Positions 25,339 through 34,734 of a DNA stretch of 49,920 nt are shown here, in pieces. The position numbers and the translations under genes were made by a program. The first letter of the stretch is position 1. Each line of letters opens with the position of its first letter. The notes beneath the pieces were generated by a model. That model worked only from the letters and a program-made list of their open reading frames with translations, searched no databases and was not told the origin of the DNA. This DNA comes from Rhodocyclaceae bacterium (GTDB lineage: Bacteria > Pseudomonadota > Gammaproteobacteria > Burkholderiales > Rhodocyclaceae), in the NCBI GenBank assembly GCA_013388985.1, contig JACAEF010000038.1:1-49920 (forward strand). The letters run 5' to 3'.

Positions 25339-26433
25339 ATGATCTTCCGGCGCGCCGCCCAACGCGAGTTTGCGCAAACCGCCAGCGCGGTGTTTGTCGC
25401 GCTTTTCGCCATTCTCCTCACCGTTCAGCTGATCCGGCTGCTGAAGGCGGCCGCGACGGGTTCGGCGGCTTCCGAGGGCGTCGCCGCGCTGCTCGGCTTC
25501 AGCGCGCTGCAATTCCTGCCCGTGGTGCTGTCGCTGACCCTGTTCGTGTCGATCCTGCTCACGCTGTCGAGGAGCTACCGCGATTCCGAGATGGCGATCT
25601 GGTTCTCCTCCGGCCTGCCCCTGACGGCCTGGGTGGGCCCGGTGCTGCGGTTCGCGTTGCCGGTGGTGATCGTGATCGCCGTGCTGGCATTGTTTCTCGC
25701 CCCCTGGTCGATCAGCAAGCGGGCGGAGTTCGTGCAGCGTCTGGATCAGCGCGACGATCTGGCGCGCGTCTCACCGGGCGCATTCAACGAATCGGCGCGG
25801 GGCGACCGGGTGTTTTTCGTCGAATCGGTTCCCGAGACCGACGGCCGGCCGGACAAGGTCAAAAACATTTTCATCAGTTCCGTGCAGCACGGCCGGGAAG
25901 GCGTGGTGGCGGCCGCGCAAGGGCATGTCGAAGTGGCGCAAAACGGCGACAAATTCATCGTCCTGACCCAGGGGCGGCGCTATGAGGGGGTTGCCGGCGT
26001 GGCCGAGTATCGGCTGATGGCCTTCGACCGCTATGCGGTCCGTATCGAGGCTGCGGAGGAAGGCGGCCGCACCGAGAAGTCGGCCAAGAGCCTGTCGACC
26101 TGGGAGCTCATCGAGGAGCCGAGCAATGCCAACATGGGCGAGCTGCTGTGGCGCATCGGCATTCCCCTGTCGGCGCTGACGCTCGCCTTGCTGGCGATCC
26201 CGCTCTCCTTCGTCAATCCGCGCGCCGGGCGCACGAACAACCTGATTCTCGCCCTGCTGACCTACATGATCTACAACAATCTGCTCTCCGTCAGCCAGGC
26301 CTGGGTGGCGCAGGGGCGCATTTCCTTCGCGGTCGGCGCCTGGGCCGTGCATGTGCTGATGCTGCTCCTTCTGGTCGCGATGTTCTGGAAGCGTCTGGCG
26401 GTGTTCTCGCCCTGGCGACTGTTGAGGCGCTGA
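25339..26433 (+). CDS. lptF: LPS export permease LptF
   Basis: A 364-residue inner-membrane protein of the YjgP/YjgQ family. Membrane helices flank a periplasmic jellyroll domain (about residues 130-260), which is the usual LptF layout. It begins MIFRRAAQREFAQT, close to the family N-terminus. With LptG and the ATPase LptB it extracts lipopolysaccharide from the inner membrane. It is transcribed divergently from pepA across about 100 bp. It is followed by lptG after 2 bp. Confidence 0.95.
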   Translation: MIFRRAAQREFAQTASAVFVALFAILLTVQLIRLLKAAATGSAASEGVAALLGFSALQFLPVVLSLTLFVSILLTLSRSYRDSEMAIWFSSGLPLTAWVGPVLRFALPVVIVIAVLALFLAPWSISKRAEFVQRLDQRDDLARVSPGAFNESARGDRVFFVESVPETDGRPDKVKNIFISSVQHGREGVVAAAQGHVEVAQNGDKFIVLTQGRRYEGVAGVAEYRLMAFDRYAVRIEAAEEGGRTEKSAKSLSTWELIEEPSNANMGELLWRIGIPLSALTLALLAIPLSFVNPRAGRTNNLILALLTYMIYNNLLSVSQAWVAQGRISFAVGAWAVHVLMLLLLVAMFWKRLAVFSPWRLLRR

Positions 26434-26435
26434 CG

Positions 26436-27509
26436 ATGCAGGTCTATGAGCGTCATCTGGCCCGTGAGATCTACGGCGACGTCCTGCTCGTGCTGGCGGC
26501 CTTTCTGGGGCTGTTCGCGTTTTTCGACCTGATCCACGAGCTCGAATCGGTCGGCAAGGGCGGTTACGAGCTGCATCATGCGCTCGGCTTCGTCGCACTG
26601 AGTCTGCCGGGCCGGGCTTACGAGATCCTGCCGATCGCGGTGCTGATCGGCACGCTCTATGGGCTTACGCTGCTGGCGCGTCATTCGGAAATCACCGTGC
26701 TGCGCGCCTCGGGGCTGTCCACCGGCGATTTGCTGCTGACGCTGGCGAAGATCGGCAGTCTCTTCGTTCTGCTGACCCTGCTGCTCGGCGAGTTCGTCGC
26801 TCCGCAGACCGAGCGCATGGCCCAGCAGCTGCAATTGACCGCCAAGAGCCAGCTCGTCGGCCAGGCCTTCCGCTCCGGGCTATGGGTCAAGGATGGCCAT
26901 TCGTTCATCAACGTCCGCGAAGTGCTGCCCGACACCCGTCTGCGTGGCATCCGCGTCTATACTTTCGACGAAAACTACCGGCTGCGCTCGATCAGCGAGG
27001 CCGAGCAAGGCAGTTATCTGCCCTCCGGCGAATGGCGCCTCGACAATGTCGCGCAGACGCTGTTCGACGACGAGAAAGCCCGCGTGGTGCGTCAGGAAAC
27101 GGTCGATTGGCGCTCCGCGCTCAATCCCGACATCCTCTCCGTGCTGCTCGTCCAGCCCGAGCGGATGTCGCTGGCGAACCTCTATCAGTACATCCGCCAT
27201 CTGAGCGAGAACCAGCAAAAGACCGAGCGCTACGAGATCGCGCTGTGGAAGAAGCTGACCTATCCGCTGGCGGCGCTGGTGATGATGGCACTCGCCGTGC
27301 CCTTCGCCTACATCCACGAACGCACGGTCGTGGTGAGCGCGAAAGTGTTCGCCGGCGTGATGCTGGGCATCGTCTTCCATATGCTCAACGGCCTGTTCTC
27401 GCATCTGGGCATCATCAATCACTGGACGCCCTGGATCGCCGCCGTGACGCCGAGCGTCATGTTCTTGTTCGCGGCCGGTTCGCTGCTATGGTGGGTGGAA
27501 CGAAGATGA
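26436..27509 (+). CDS. lptG: LPS export permease LptG
   Basis: A 357-residue YjgP/YjgQ-family permease and partner of LptF. It starts MQVYERHLAREIY, a typical LptG N-terminus. Helices flank a periplasmic domain, and the C-terminal helices contain WKKLTYPLAALVMM and IHERTVVVSAKVF. The last 53 bp overlap the 3' end of the convergent RDD gene. Confidence 0.95.
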   Translation: MQVYERHLAREIYGDVLLVLAAFLGLFAFFDLIHELESVGKGGYELHHALGFVALSLPGRAYEILPIAVLIGTLYGLTLLARHSEITVLRASGLSTGDLLLTLAKIGSLFVLLTLLLGEFVAPQTERMAQQLQLTAKSQLVGQAFRSGLWVKDGHSFINVREVLPDTRLRGIRVYTFDENYRLRSISEAEQGSYLPSGEWRLDNVAQTLFDDEKARVVRQETVDWRSALNPDILSVLLVQPERMSLANLYQYIRHLSENQQKTERYEIALWKKLTYPLAALVMMALAVPFAYIHERTVVVSAKVFAGVMLGIVFHMLNGLFSHLGIINHWTPWIAAVTPSVMFLFAAGSLLWWVERR

Positions 27510-27927
27510 TGCGTGTGCCGGCCAGCCGGTCATGCAAAAACTGGTGGTCGCGGTCGAAAAAGGCCCACAGCAGCCCCGCGCCATAGAACAGCACGCTGGG
27601 CCAGCTCAGCAGCTGGCGCAGGATCAGCTGGCGGGGCGAAGGCGGCGCGCCGTCGAGGGCGACGAGGCGCAGCCGCCAGGTCTTCATCGCCAGAGTCTGG
27701 CCGCCGTGCCGCCACTGCCAGAGGAAATAGGCCGCGACGACGACGAAGACATGAACGAGCAGCAGCGGCCCGGGGGCGACGAGGCCGAGCGCCATGCCCA
27801 GTGCCAGCTGCGGCAGCAGGAAGGCGACGAGCAGCACGCCAGCCAGCAGCAGGGTTTCGTAAATCAGGCTGGCGAAGCGGCGCCGCAGGCTGGCCAGCGG
27901 AGGATGCGGGATTTGAGTCTGATTCAC
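27457..27927 (-). CDS. RDD-family membrane protein
   Basis: A 156-residue protein with the RDD signature: RRFASLIYETLLL at the N-terminus (RxxAxxxD/E type), GGQTLAMKTWRLRL in the middle and DRDHQFLHDRLAGTRI at the end. It has three or so membrane helices. RDD proteins have been linked to ion exchange or membrane quality control, and the substrate is not known. The GTG start overlaps the DUF3106 stop. Its C-terminal codons run antisense through the end of lptG. Confidence 0.88.
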   Translation of the reverse strand: MNQTQIPHPPLASLRRRFASLIYETLLLAGVLLVAFLLPQLALGMALGLVAPGPLLLVHVFVVVAAYFLWQWRHGGQTLAMKTWRLRLVALDGAPPSPRQLILRQLLSWPSVLFYGAGLLWAFFDRDHQFLHDRLAGTRIIFVPPTIAANRPRTRT

Positions 27928-28607
27928 TCGCCGTCGGGACTGGGCGCCGGGGCCGCCGTGCTATCTGCGGAAACGGCCGGAGCGCCCTCTTCTCCGCTCG
28001 GCGCCTTGGGCTCGGGCTGGAGCGGCGTGGTGGCATTGGGCCGCAGTGGGTTCTTGGGCGGCTTGAAAGGCGAGATCGGCGAACTCGGCGCGGCGACCAC
28101 CGGGGTCGCGACGCGTTCGTGCGGCAAAGGCGCCGCTGCCGGCGGCTTCTTCGGTGTCTTGATTCTGGGTTGCGACGGAACCTTGCTGCGCAGATGCTCC
28201 TTTTCCTGCTCGCTGAGTGCGGAATACTCTTGCCACTTCTGTTTGATCGCCGCCCGCTCCTCGGGAGCGATGCGCAACAGCGATTTGTATTTCTCGCGTG
28301 CGATCTGGCGCTCTTCCGGGGCGAGCCGGGCCCATTCGCGCATGTTGCGCTGCAGGCTCGCCTGCTCGGCCGGAGTCATCGAAGGGTAACGCTGGGCGAT
28401 GCCGATCCACTTCTTGCGGCGGAAGGCGTCCATTTCCCCCCATTCCTTTTCGAGGGGAGCGAGGATCGCACGCTGCTCGGGTGTCAGGGCGGACCACTCG
28501 GGCTGTTCGAAGCGCGGCAGCGCGGCATGGGCGCTACTGCCGGCCAGCAGGGTGGCCAACGACAATAGCCGGATCAGTCTCCAGAAGACGAGTCTTTTTC
28601 GAGCCAT
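27924..28607 (-). CDS. DUF3106 exported protein
   Basis: A 227-residue protein with a signal peptide (about 1-28, ending SSAHA). Helical DUF3106 repeats follow, built on L(T/A)PEERx and W...P.. units: WSALTPEQRAILAPLEKEW, MTPAEQASLQRNMREWARLAPEER, RIAPEERAAIKQKW. The C-terminal third is a proline-rich low-complexity tail. The function is not known. In betaproteobacteria this family is usually encoded beside an RpoE-like sigma factor, DUF3619 and an RDD protein, as here. It overlaps DUF3619 by 34 bp. Confidence 0.88.
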   Translation of the reverse strand: MARKRLVFWRLIRLLSLATLLAGSSAHAALPRFEQPEWSALTPEQRAILAPLEKEWGEMDAFRRKKWIGIAQRYPSMTPAEQASLQRNMREWARLAPEERQIAREKYKSLLRIAPEERAAIKQKWQEYSALSEQEKEHLRSKVPSQPRIKTPKKPPAAAPLPHERVATPVVAAPSSPISPFKPPKNPLRPNATTPLQPEPKAPSGEEGAPAVSADSTAAPAPSPDGE

Positions 28608-28966
28608 GCCTGAAAGCCTTTGTCCAGGTAAGCGTGGGGCGGCAGGTCATCGGCAAGCAGGGCGCTATCGATTGCCTCGCATTCGCTGGCTTGATTGAAG
28701 CCGTTCCAGACATAGGCCAGGCCGACGCCGAGCAGCAAGGCCAGCATTGCAAGCCAGGTGCGCAGCGGATGCCTGTCCTCGTCCCCTGCGAGCAGTGCCG
28801 TGCCGTCAGCGCCGACCAGGACGGCCTTGTGGGCGATGACGCGCTGATGTTGCAGGGCCTGTTCGCGGGCGGCGCGCAGGCGCTCGACGATTTCGAGGTC
28901 GAGACTTTGCGCGCCACGGTCGAGGACGTGGCAGATTTGGCGGGCGAACATTTCTTCCTGGCTCAT
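28574..28966 (-). CDS. DUF3619 small membrane protein, possible anti-sigma partner
   Basis: A 130-residue protein. It begins MSQEEMFARQICHVLDRG, the DUF3619 N-terminus, has one membrane helix (TWLAMLALLLGVGLAYVW) and an acidic C-terminus. Its ATG overlaps the sigma-factor stop by 4 bp. Position right after a sigma factor and the one-helix layout suggest a regulator of it, but this is inference. A stretch encoding LVGADGTALLAG overlaps a short-repeat match. Confidence 0.85.
   Translation of the reverse strand: MSQEEMFARQICHVLDRGAQSLDLEIVERLRAAREQALQHQRVIAHKAVLVGADGTALLAGDEDRHPLRTWLAMLALLLGVGLAYVWNGFNQASECEAIDSALLADDLPPHAYLDKGFQAWLEKDSSSGD
28793..28821 (-). repeat. Weak short-repeat match inside the DUF3619 gene
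   Basis: The coding strand reads TCCTGGTCGGCGCTGACG then GCACGGCACTG. It shares the middle and end of the consensus but not the leading GAAAG. It could be chance. Confidence 0.35.
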
Positions 28967-29526
28967 GGTCTGATTCCTTTTGCCTCGAGCGCGGCCGCCA
29001 GGGCATGGGTGGCGCGCGAACAATGGGTTTTGACACTGCCTTCCGTGCACCCCATGATGGCGGCGGTTTCGGCAATGTCCAATCCTTCCCAATAACGCAG
29101 CAGGAAGGCTTCACGTTGACGGGGTGGCAGATTTTTCAAGGCTTCCTCCACGAGATTCAGGGTTTCTGCCCGTAGCAGCGCGGCGAGCGGCGCGGCGAAG
29201 GGGTTGGCCTCCTCATCCGTTTCCAGCGTTTCGAGCGCGTCGGCGGGATTCTCTTCATCGCCCTCGAACGCCGTCAGCGAGGTGAACATCTCTCCGCGCG
29301 TGCGGGTGCGCCGGAAATGGTCGCGGATCGCATTTTGCAGGATACGCTGGAACAACGGCGGCAACTCCTCGGCGGGCCGGTCGCCGTATTTTTCGGCGAT
29401 GCGCATCATGCTGTCCTGGACGATGTCGAGCGCCGCATCCTCGTCGCGCACGGCGAACAAAGCCTGCTTGAAAGCGCGGCGCTCGACGCTGGCGAGAAAG
29501 TTGGAGAGCTCGGCGCGGGAAGCCAA
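28963..29526 (-). CDS. RNA polymerase sigma factor, ECF (RpoE-like) type
   Basis: A protein of about 187 residues with sigma-70 region 2 (ALFAVRDEDAALDIVQDSMMRIAEKYGDRP, RILQNAIRDHFRR) and region 4 (LPPRQREAFLLRYWEGLDIAETAAIMGCTEGSVKTHCSRATHAL). It would direct polymerase to a small regulon. The start is uncertain: no ATG lies before region 2, and the TTG of LASRAELSNFL matches the usual family start, but it lacks a clear ribosome site. A GTG lies 19 codons upstream of it. It heads the operon with DUF3619, DUF3106 and RDD, and is divergent from ilvB. Confidence 0.85.
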   Translation of the reverse strand: MASRAELSNFLASVERRAFKQALFAVRDEDAALDIVQDSMMRIAEKYGDRPAEELPPLFQRILQNAIRDHFRRTRTRGEMFTSLTAFEGDEENPADALETLETDEEANPFAAPLAALLRAETLNLVEEALKNLPPRQREAFLLRYWEGLDIAETAAIMGCTEGSVKTHCSRATHALAAALEAKGIRP

Positions 29527-29575
29527 GGAAGAAGCCGGATCGTATCTGAAAAAGAAAGTGGAAAGCCGCGAAGCC

Positions 29576-29605
29576 TTGACCACGCGTATTGCTGTCAAGT
29601 ATCGT
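29576..29605 (+). promoter_or_regulatory. Candidate promoter of ilvBHC
   Basis: TTGACC and TATCGT are separated by 18 bp, about 45 bp before the ilvB start in the divergent region with the sigma-factor gene. The -35 is good and the -10 moderate. No leader peptide or attenuator is seen. Confidence 0.4.
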
Positions 29606-29649
29606 TGCACGTTTCGGACGTGAACACCGACAACGATGGAACGAAGAAA

Positions 29650-31359
29650 ATGCAATTGACAGGCGCGGAGATTGTAATCAGGTGTCTCCAGGAAGAAAAG
29701 GTCGACTATGTGTTCGGCTACCCTGGCGGCTCGGTGTTGTTCATCTACGATGAATTGTTCAAGCAGGATCAGGTCAGGCACGTGCTGGTGCGCCACGAGC
29801 AGGCGGCCGTGCATGCGGCCGATGCCTATTCGCGCTCGTCGGACAAGGTGGGCGTCTGTCTGGTCACCTCCGGTCCGGGGGTGACCAATGCCGTGACCGG
29901 CATCGCCACCGCCTACATGGACTCGATCCCGCTGGTGGTGCTCACCGGTCAGGTGCCGACCGCCTACATCGGCCAGGACGCCTTCCAGGAAGCGGATACG
30001 GTCGGCATCACCCGGCCGTGCGTGAAGCACAACTTTCTCGTCAAGGATGTCAAGGACCTCGCCATCACGATCAAAAAGGCGTTCTATCTGGCCAAGACCG
30101 GCCGTCCTGGTCCGGTGCTGGTCGACATCCCGAAGGACATCACGATCCAGAAGACCGAGTTCCACTATCCGAAAACCCTCTCGATGCGCTCCTACAACCC
30201 GGTGGTGAAGGGGCATACCGGTCAGATCAAGAAGGCGGTCCAGCTTCTGCTGGAGGCGAAGCGGCCGATGATCTACACCGGCGGCGGGGTGATCCTCTCG
30301 AACGCCGCCGAAAAGCTCACGAGGCTCGCGCGCATGCTCGGTTTCCCGGTCACCCAGACGCTGATGGGGCTGGGCGGCTATCCGGCCACCGATCGCCAGC
30401 ATCTGGGCATGCTGGGGATGCACGGCACCTTTGAGGCCAACATGGCGATGCAGGAATGCGACGTGCTGCTGGCGATCGGCGCGCGCTTCGACGACCGTGT
30501 GATCGGCAACCCGGAACACTTCGCGCGCAATCCGCGCAAGATCATCCACGTCGATATCGATCCGTCCTCGATCTCGAAGCGCGTGAAAGTCGATGTGCCG
30601 ATCGTCGGCAACGTCCCCGATGTGATCGACGAGATCATCCGCCAGCTCGAAGCTTCCGAGGGCAAGCCCGACGCCAGGCACCTCGCGGCCTGGTGGAAGC
30701 AGATCGAGGAGTGGCGCAGCAAGAATTGCCTCAAATACAAGATGGGCAGCGAGCTGATCATGCCGCAATACGTCGTCGAGAAGCTCTACGAGGTCACCGG
30801 CGGCGATGCCTTCGTGACTTCCGACGTCGGCCAGCACCAGATGTGGGCCGCCCAGTATTACAAATTCGACAAGCCGCGCCGCTGGATCAACTCCGGAGGG
30901 CTCGGCACGATGGGCTTCGGCCTGCCGGCGGCGATGGGGGTGCGCTTCGCCAATCCCGATGCGACCGTCGCCTGCATCACCGGCGAGGGCTCGATCCAGA
31001 TGAACATCCAGGAGCTCTCCACCTGCAAGCAGTTCCACCTGCCGATCAAGATCCTCTGCCTCAACAACGGCTATCTCGGCATGGTGCGCCAGTGGCAGCA
31101 GATGTTCCACGGCAACCGCTATGCCGAATCCTATGTCGATGCGTTGCCCGATTTCGTCAAGCTGGCCGAAGCCTACGGCCATGTCGGCATGCGCATCACC
31201 AAGCCGGCCGACGTCGAGCCGGCCTTGAGGGAAGCTTTCGTCAAGCACAAGAACCAGCTGGTGTTCCTCGACTTCCTGACCGACAAGACCGCCAATGTGT
31301 TCCCGATGGTCGCGGCCGGCAAGGGACTGTCCGAAATGATCCTGGCCGAGGAGCTGTGA
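29650..31359 (+). CDS. ilvB: Acetolactate synthase large subunit
   Basis: A 569-residue thiamine-diphosphate enzyme for the first common step of branched-chain amino acid synthesis (two pyruvate to acetolactate). It shows FGYPGGSVLFIYDEL, the catalytic Glu in RHEQAAVHAADAYSR, and the ThDP-binding GEGSIQMNIQEL...NN motif. Length is normal. It is the first gene of ilvB-ilvH-ilvC, and the ilvH ATG follows by 3 bp. Confidence 0.96.
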   Translation: MQLTGAEIVIRCLQEEKVDYVFGYPGGSVLFIYDELFKQDQVRHVLVRHEQAAVHAADAYSRSSDKVGVCLVTSGPGVTNAVTGIATAYMDSIPLVVLTGQVPTAYIGQDAFQEADTVGITRPCVKHNFLVKDVKDLAITIKKAFYLAKTGRPGPVLVDIPKDITIQKTEFHYPKTLSMRSYNPVVKGHTGQIKKAVQLLLEAKRPMIYTGGGVILSNAAEKLTRLARMLGFPVTQTLMGLGGYPATDRQHLGMLGMHGTFEANMAMQECDVLLAIGARFDDRVIGNPEHFARNPRKIIHVDIDPSSISKRVKVDVPIVGNVPDVIDEIIRQLEASEGKPDARHLAAWWKQIEEWRSKNCLKYKMGSELIMPQYVVEKLYEVTGGDAFVTSDVGQHQMWAAQYYKFDKPRRWINSGGLGTMGFGLPAAMGVRFANPDATVACITGEGSIQMNIQELSTCKQFHLPIKILCLNNGYLGMVRQWQQMFHGNRYAESYVDALPDFVKLAEAYGHVGMRITKPADVEPALREAFVKHKNQLVFLDFLTDKTANVFPMVAAGKGLSEMILAEEL

Positions 31360-31362
31360 AGC

Positions 31363-31854
31363 ATGCGTCACATCATCTCCATCCTGATCGAAAACGAATC
31401 CGGCGCCCTCTCGCGCGTCTCCGGCCTGTTCTCCGCGCGCGGCTACAACATCGATTCGCTGACCGTCGCGCCGACCGAGGATCCTTCCCTGTCGCGCATG
31501 ACCATCGTCAGCATCGGTTCCGACGACATCATCGAGCAGATCACCAAGCAGCTGAACAAATTGATCGACGTCGTCAAGGTGGTCGATCTGTCCGAAGCGC
31601 CGCACATCGAACGCGAGCTGATGCTCGTCAAGGTGCGCGCCACCGGCAAGGACCGCGAGGAGATGAAGCGCGTCGCCGACATCTTCCGCGGCCACATCAT
31701 CGACGTCACCGAGTCCTCCTACGTCATCGAGCTCACCGGCGACGGCGCCAAGCTCGACGCCTTCCTCAACGCCATCGACCGCTCGCTGATCCTCGAAACC
31801 GTGCGCACCGGCGTGTGTGGCATCGGCCGTGGCGATCGCATTCTCAAAGTCTGA
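31363..31854 (+). CDS. ilvH: Acetolactate synthase small (regulatory) subunit
   Basis: A 163-residue regulatory subunit. The N-terminal ACT domain has the conserved ENESGALSRVSGLFSARGYNIDSL, the valine-binding region. The C-terminal domain ends RTGVCGIGRGDRILKV. It activates the large subunit and gives valine feedback inhibition. It lies 3 bp after ilvB and 18 bp before ilvC. Confidence 0.96.
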   Translation: MRHIISILIENESGALSRVSGLFSARGYNIDSLTVAPTEDPSLSRMTIVSIGSDDIIEQITKQLNKLIDVVKVVDLSEAPHIERELMLVKVRATGKDREEMKRVADIFRGHIIDVTESSYVIELTGDGAKLDAFLNAIDRSLILETVRTGVCGIGRGDRILKV

Positions 31855-32887
<1,033 letters not shown>

Positions 32888-32889
<2 letters not shown>

Positions 32890-33013
32890 AATTCTGCTGC
32901 GGTGGCCATCTGCGGTGTTACCCGCCCGCTCACAACCTCGCCTACCTATAAAGGTATGTCTCGGTCGCTCGCGGTCGGGCGCCTAGCATCTGGCCATCCT
33001 CACGACGAATTTC
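32888..33013 (+). repeat. Long-hairpin dispersed element, copy 4
   Basis: A 126-bp element. The ends GAAATTCTGCTGCGGTGGCC and the complement of GAAATTCGTCGTGAGGATGG pair imperfectly. The core is CTCGCCTACCTATAAAGGTA then TGTCTCGGTCGCT. The left arm overlaps the ilvC stop codon and the right arm ends 22 bp before psd. Confidence 0.78.
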
Positions 33014-33035
33014 ATCCCTCTTCGAGCAGCCATTC

Positions 33036-33683
33036 GTGAATCACTATCCTCACCCTCTGATCGCCAAGGAAGGCTGGCCCTTCCTTGGCGCTGCCGTGGT
33101 ACTCGCGCTGCTGGTGACGTTCGGCGGCGCGCCGCTTCCGTGGTCCGTGCCGTTCTGGCTGGTCGCGCTCTTCGTCCTGCAGTTCTTCCGCGATCCGCCG
33201 CGCGCCGTGCCGGGCGATGCGAAGAGCGTGCTTTCGCCGGCCGACGGCCGCATCGTCGCCATCGAGCCGGCGTTTGATCCGTGGCTCGAGCGCGAGACGC
33301 TCAAGATCAGCGTGTTCATGAACGTCTTCAACGTGCATTCGAATCGCAGCCCGATCGATGGCGAGGTCGTGAACCGCTGGTATCACCCGGGCAAGTTCGT
33401 CAATGCCGATCTCGACAAGGCCTCGACCGAGAACGAGCGCAATGCGCTGCACCTGCGCAGCCTCGACGGCCAGGACATCACCTGCGTGCAGGTGGCCGGA
33501 TTGATCGCGCGGCGCATCCTCTGTTATGTCGAACCGGGCGACAAACTCACGCGCGGCCAGCGCTACGGCTTCATCCGCTTCGGCTCGCGCGTCGATCTGT
33601 ATTTGCCCAAGGACGTTGCCGTCAAAGTGACGGTGGGGCAGAAGGTGCGCGCGACGGAGACGATCCTCGCCGAACTGCCGTAA
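33036..33683 (+). CDS. psd: Phosphatidylserine decarboxylase proenzyme, short type
   Basis: A 215-residue proenzyme of the short class. It makes phosphatidylethanolamine from phosphatidylserine at the membrane. The N-terminal helices ([25 protein letters not shown]) are followed by [10 protein letters not shown] and [11 protein letters not shown]. The C-terminal GS in RFGSRVDLY is the self-cleavage site whose serine becomes the pyruvoyl group. The start is a GTG. pssA, which makes its substrate, follows by 60 bp. Confidence 0.94.
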   Translation: MNHYPHPLIAKEGWPFLGAAVVLALLVTFGGAPLPWSVPFWLVALFVLQFFRDPPRAVPGDAKSVLSPADGRIVAIEPAFDPWLERETLKISVFMNVFNVHSNRSPIDGEVVNRWYHPGKFVNADLDKASTENERNALHLRSLDGQDITCVQVAGLIARRILCYVEPGDKLTRGQRYGFIRFGSRVDLYLPKDVAVKVTVGQKVRATETILAELP

Positions 33684-33743
33684 GCATCCCGCCACCGGCG
33701 GCCGGTTACAATAAACCGCACGTCCTTTCAGCCGCTGCGCGCC

Positions 33744-34511
33744 ATGCCCGACTATCGCCCCCGCAAGACCCTGTTCAATCCGGAACTGCGCCGGCGGGGG
33801 ATCTATATCCTGCCCAATCTGTTCACCACGGCGGCGCTGTTCTCGGGCTTCTATGCGATCGTGCAGGCGATGAACGGCAAGTTCGAGGTCGCGGCCGTGG
33901 CCATCTTCATCGCCATGGTGTTCGACGGGCTCGACGGCCGTGTGGCACGGCTCACGCACACGCAAAGCGCCTTCGGCGCCGAATACGATTCGCTCTCCGA
34001 CATGGTCTCCTTCGGCGCCGCGCCGGCGCTGGTGGTGTATGAGTGGGCGCTCAAGGACCTGGGCAAGCTCGGCTGGATCGCCGCCTTCATCTACTGCGTC
34101 GGTGCGGCGCTGCGTCTGGCGCGCTTCAACACGAACATCGAGGTGGTCGACAAGCGCTGGTTCCAGGGCTTGCCGAGCCCGGCCGCCGCCGCGCTGGTGG
34201 CGGGACTGGTCTGGGTGCTGATCGACAACGAATGGAGCGGGCAGGAGGCGCGCTGGTATGCCTGCGCCCTGACCATTTTCGCCGGGGTGACGATGGTGAC
34301 CAGCCTGCGCTACTACTCGGGCAAGAACATCAACCTGAGGAAGAGCGTGCCATTCATCATCGTCGTCGCCGTCGCGCTCGGCTTCGCGCTGGTGTCGAGC
34401 TATCCGCCCGGCGTGCTGTTCGCGCTGTTTCTCGCCTATGCATTGTCCGGTTACGTCATCGCCGTGCTCGATTGGCTCGATAGCCGCAAAAAGCTTGCGC
34501 AGGGCGAATAG
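33744..34511 (+). CDS. pssA: CDP-diacylglycerol-serine O-phosphatidyltransferase
   Basis: A 255-residue integral membrane enzyme that makes phosphatidylserine from CDP-diacylglycerol and serine. The CDP-alcohol phosphatidyltransferase motif DGLDGRVARLTHTQSAFGAE followed by YDSLSD is complete (DG..AR........G...D...D). About eight membrane helices are visible. It works directly before Psd in phosphatidylethanolamine synthesis. A TACAAT box lies at 33707, but no good -35 was found. Confidence 0.95.
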   Translation: MPDYRPRKTLFNPELRRRGIYILPNLFTTAALFSGFYAIVQAMNGKFEVAAVAIFIAMVFDGLDGRVARLTHTQSAFGAEYDSLSDMVSFGAAPALVVYEWALKDLGKLGWIAAFIYCVGAALRLARFNTNIEVVDKRWFQGLPSPAAAALVAGLVWVLIDNEWSGQEARWYACALTIFAGVTMVTSLRYYSGKNINLRKSVPFIIVVAVALGFALVSSYPPGVLFALFLAYALSGYVIAVLDWLDSRKKLAQGE

Positions 34512-34522
34512 TTTGTTATAGT
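34495..34522 (+). promoter_or_regulatory. Candidate promoter for the small ORF and leuA
   Basis: TTGCGC and TATAGT are separated by 16 bp, overlapping the end of pssA. The expected transcription start (about 7 bp after the -10) falls on the A of the ATG at 34529, so the first ORF may be leaderless. Confidence 0.5.
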
Positions 34523-34528
34523 TGCGCC

Positions 34529-34642
34529 ATGACTGCGACGTCGTTCGGCCTCTCCGCGTTCCTTCTCGGCCTCGCCGCCCTGGCGGCGGCGCGTGCGTCG
34601 CTCTTCACCAAGCTGCGCCCGCTGCTGCGCCGCGCGCGCTGA
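34529..34642 (+). CDS. Leucine-rich small ORF upstream of leuA
   Basis: A 37-codon ORF beginning MTATSFGLSAFLLGLAAL and ending RPLLRRAR. Nine of the 37 residues are leucine. The middle could form one membrane helix and the tail is strongly basic. It has no ribosome site, and a predicted promoter places the transcript start on its ATG. It is followed by leuA after 92 bp. Two readings are possible: a leader peptide sensing leucine supply, or a small membrane protein. Against classical attenuation, the leucine codons are not in a tandem block and no terminator hairpin with a T run lies between it and leuA. It is unverified as a gene. Confidence 0.45.
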   Translation: MTATSFGLSAFLLGLAALAAARASLFTKLRPLLRRAR

Positions 34643-34734
34643 ACATCCCCCTCCCCCACAATTCGAGTAAGCGCATCCCGTGGCCTGGCGGCGGCGGGTT
34701 GTCATGAGCGTCTGACATTCCAGCGGAGAATGAA

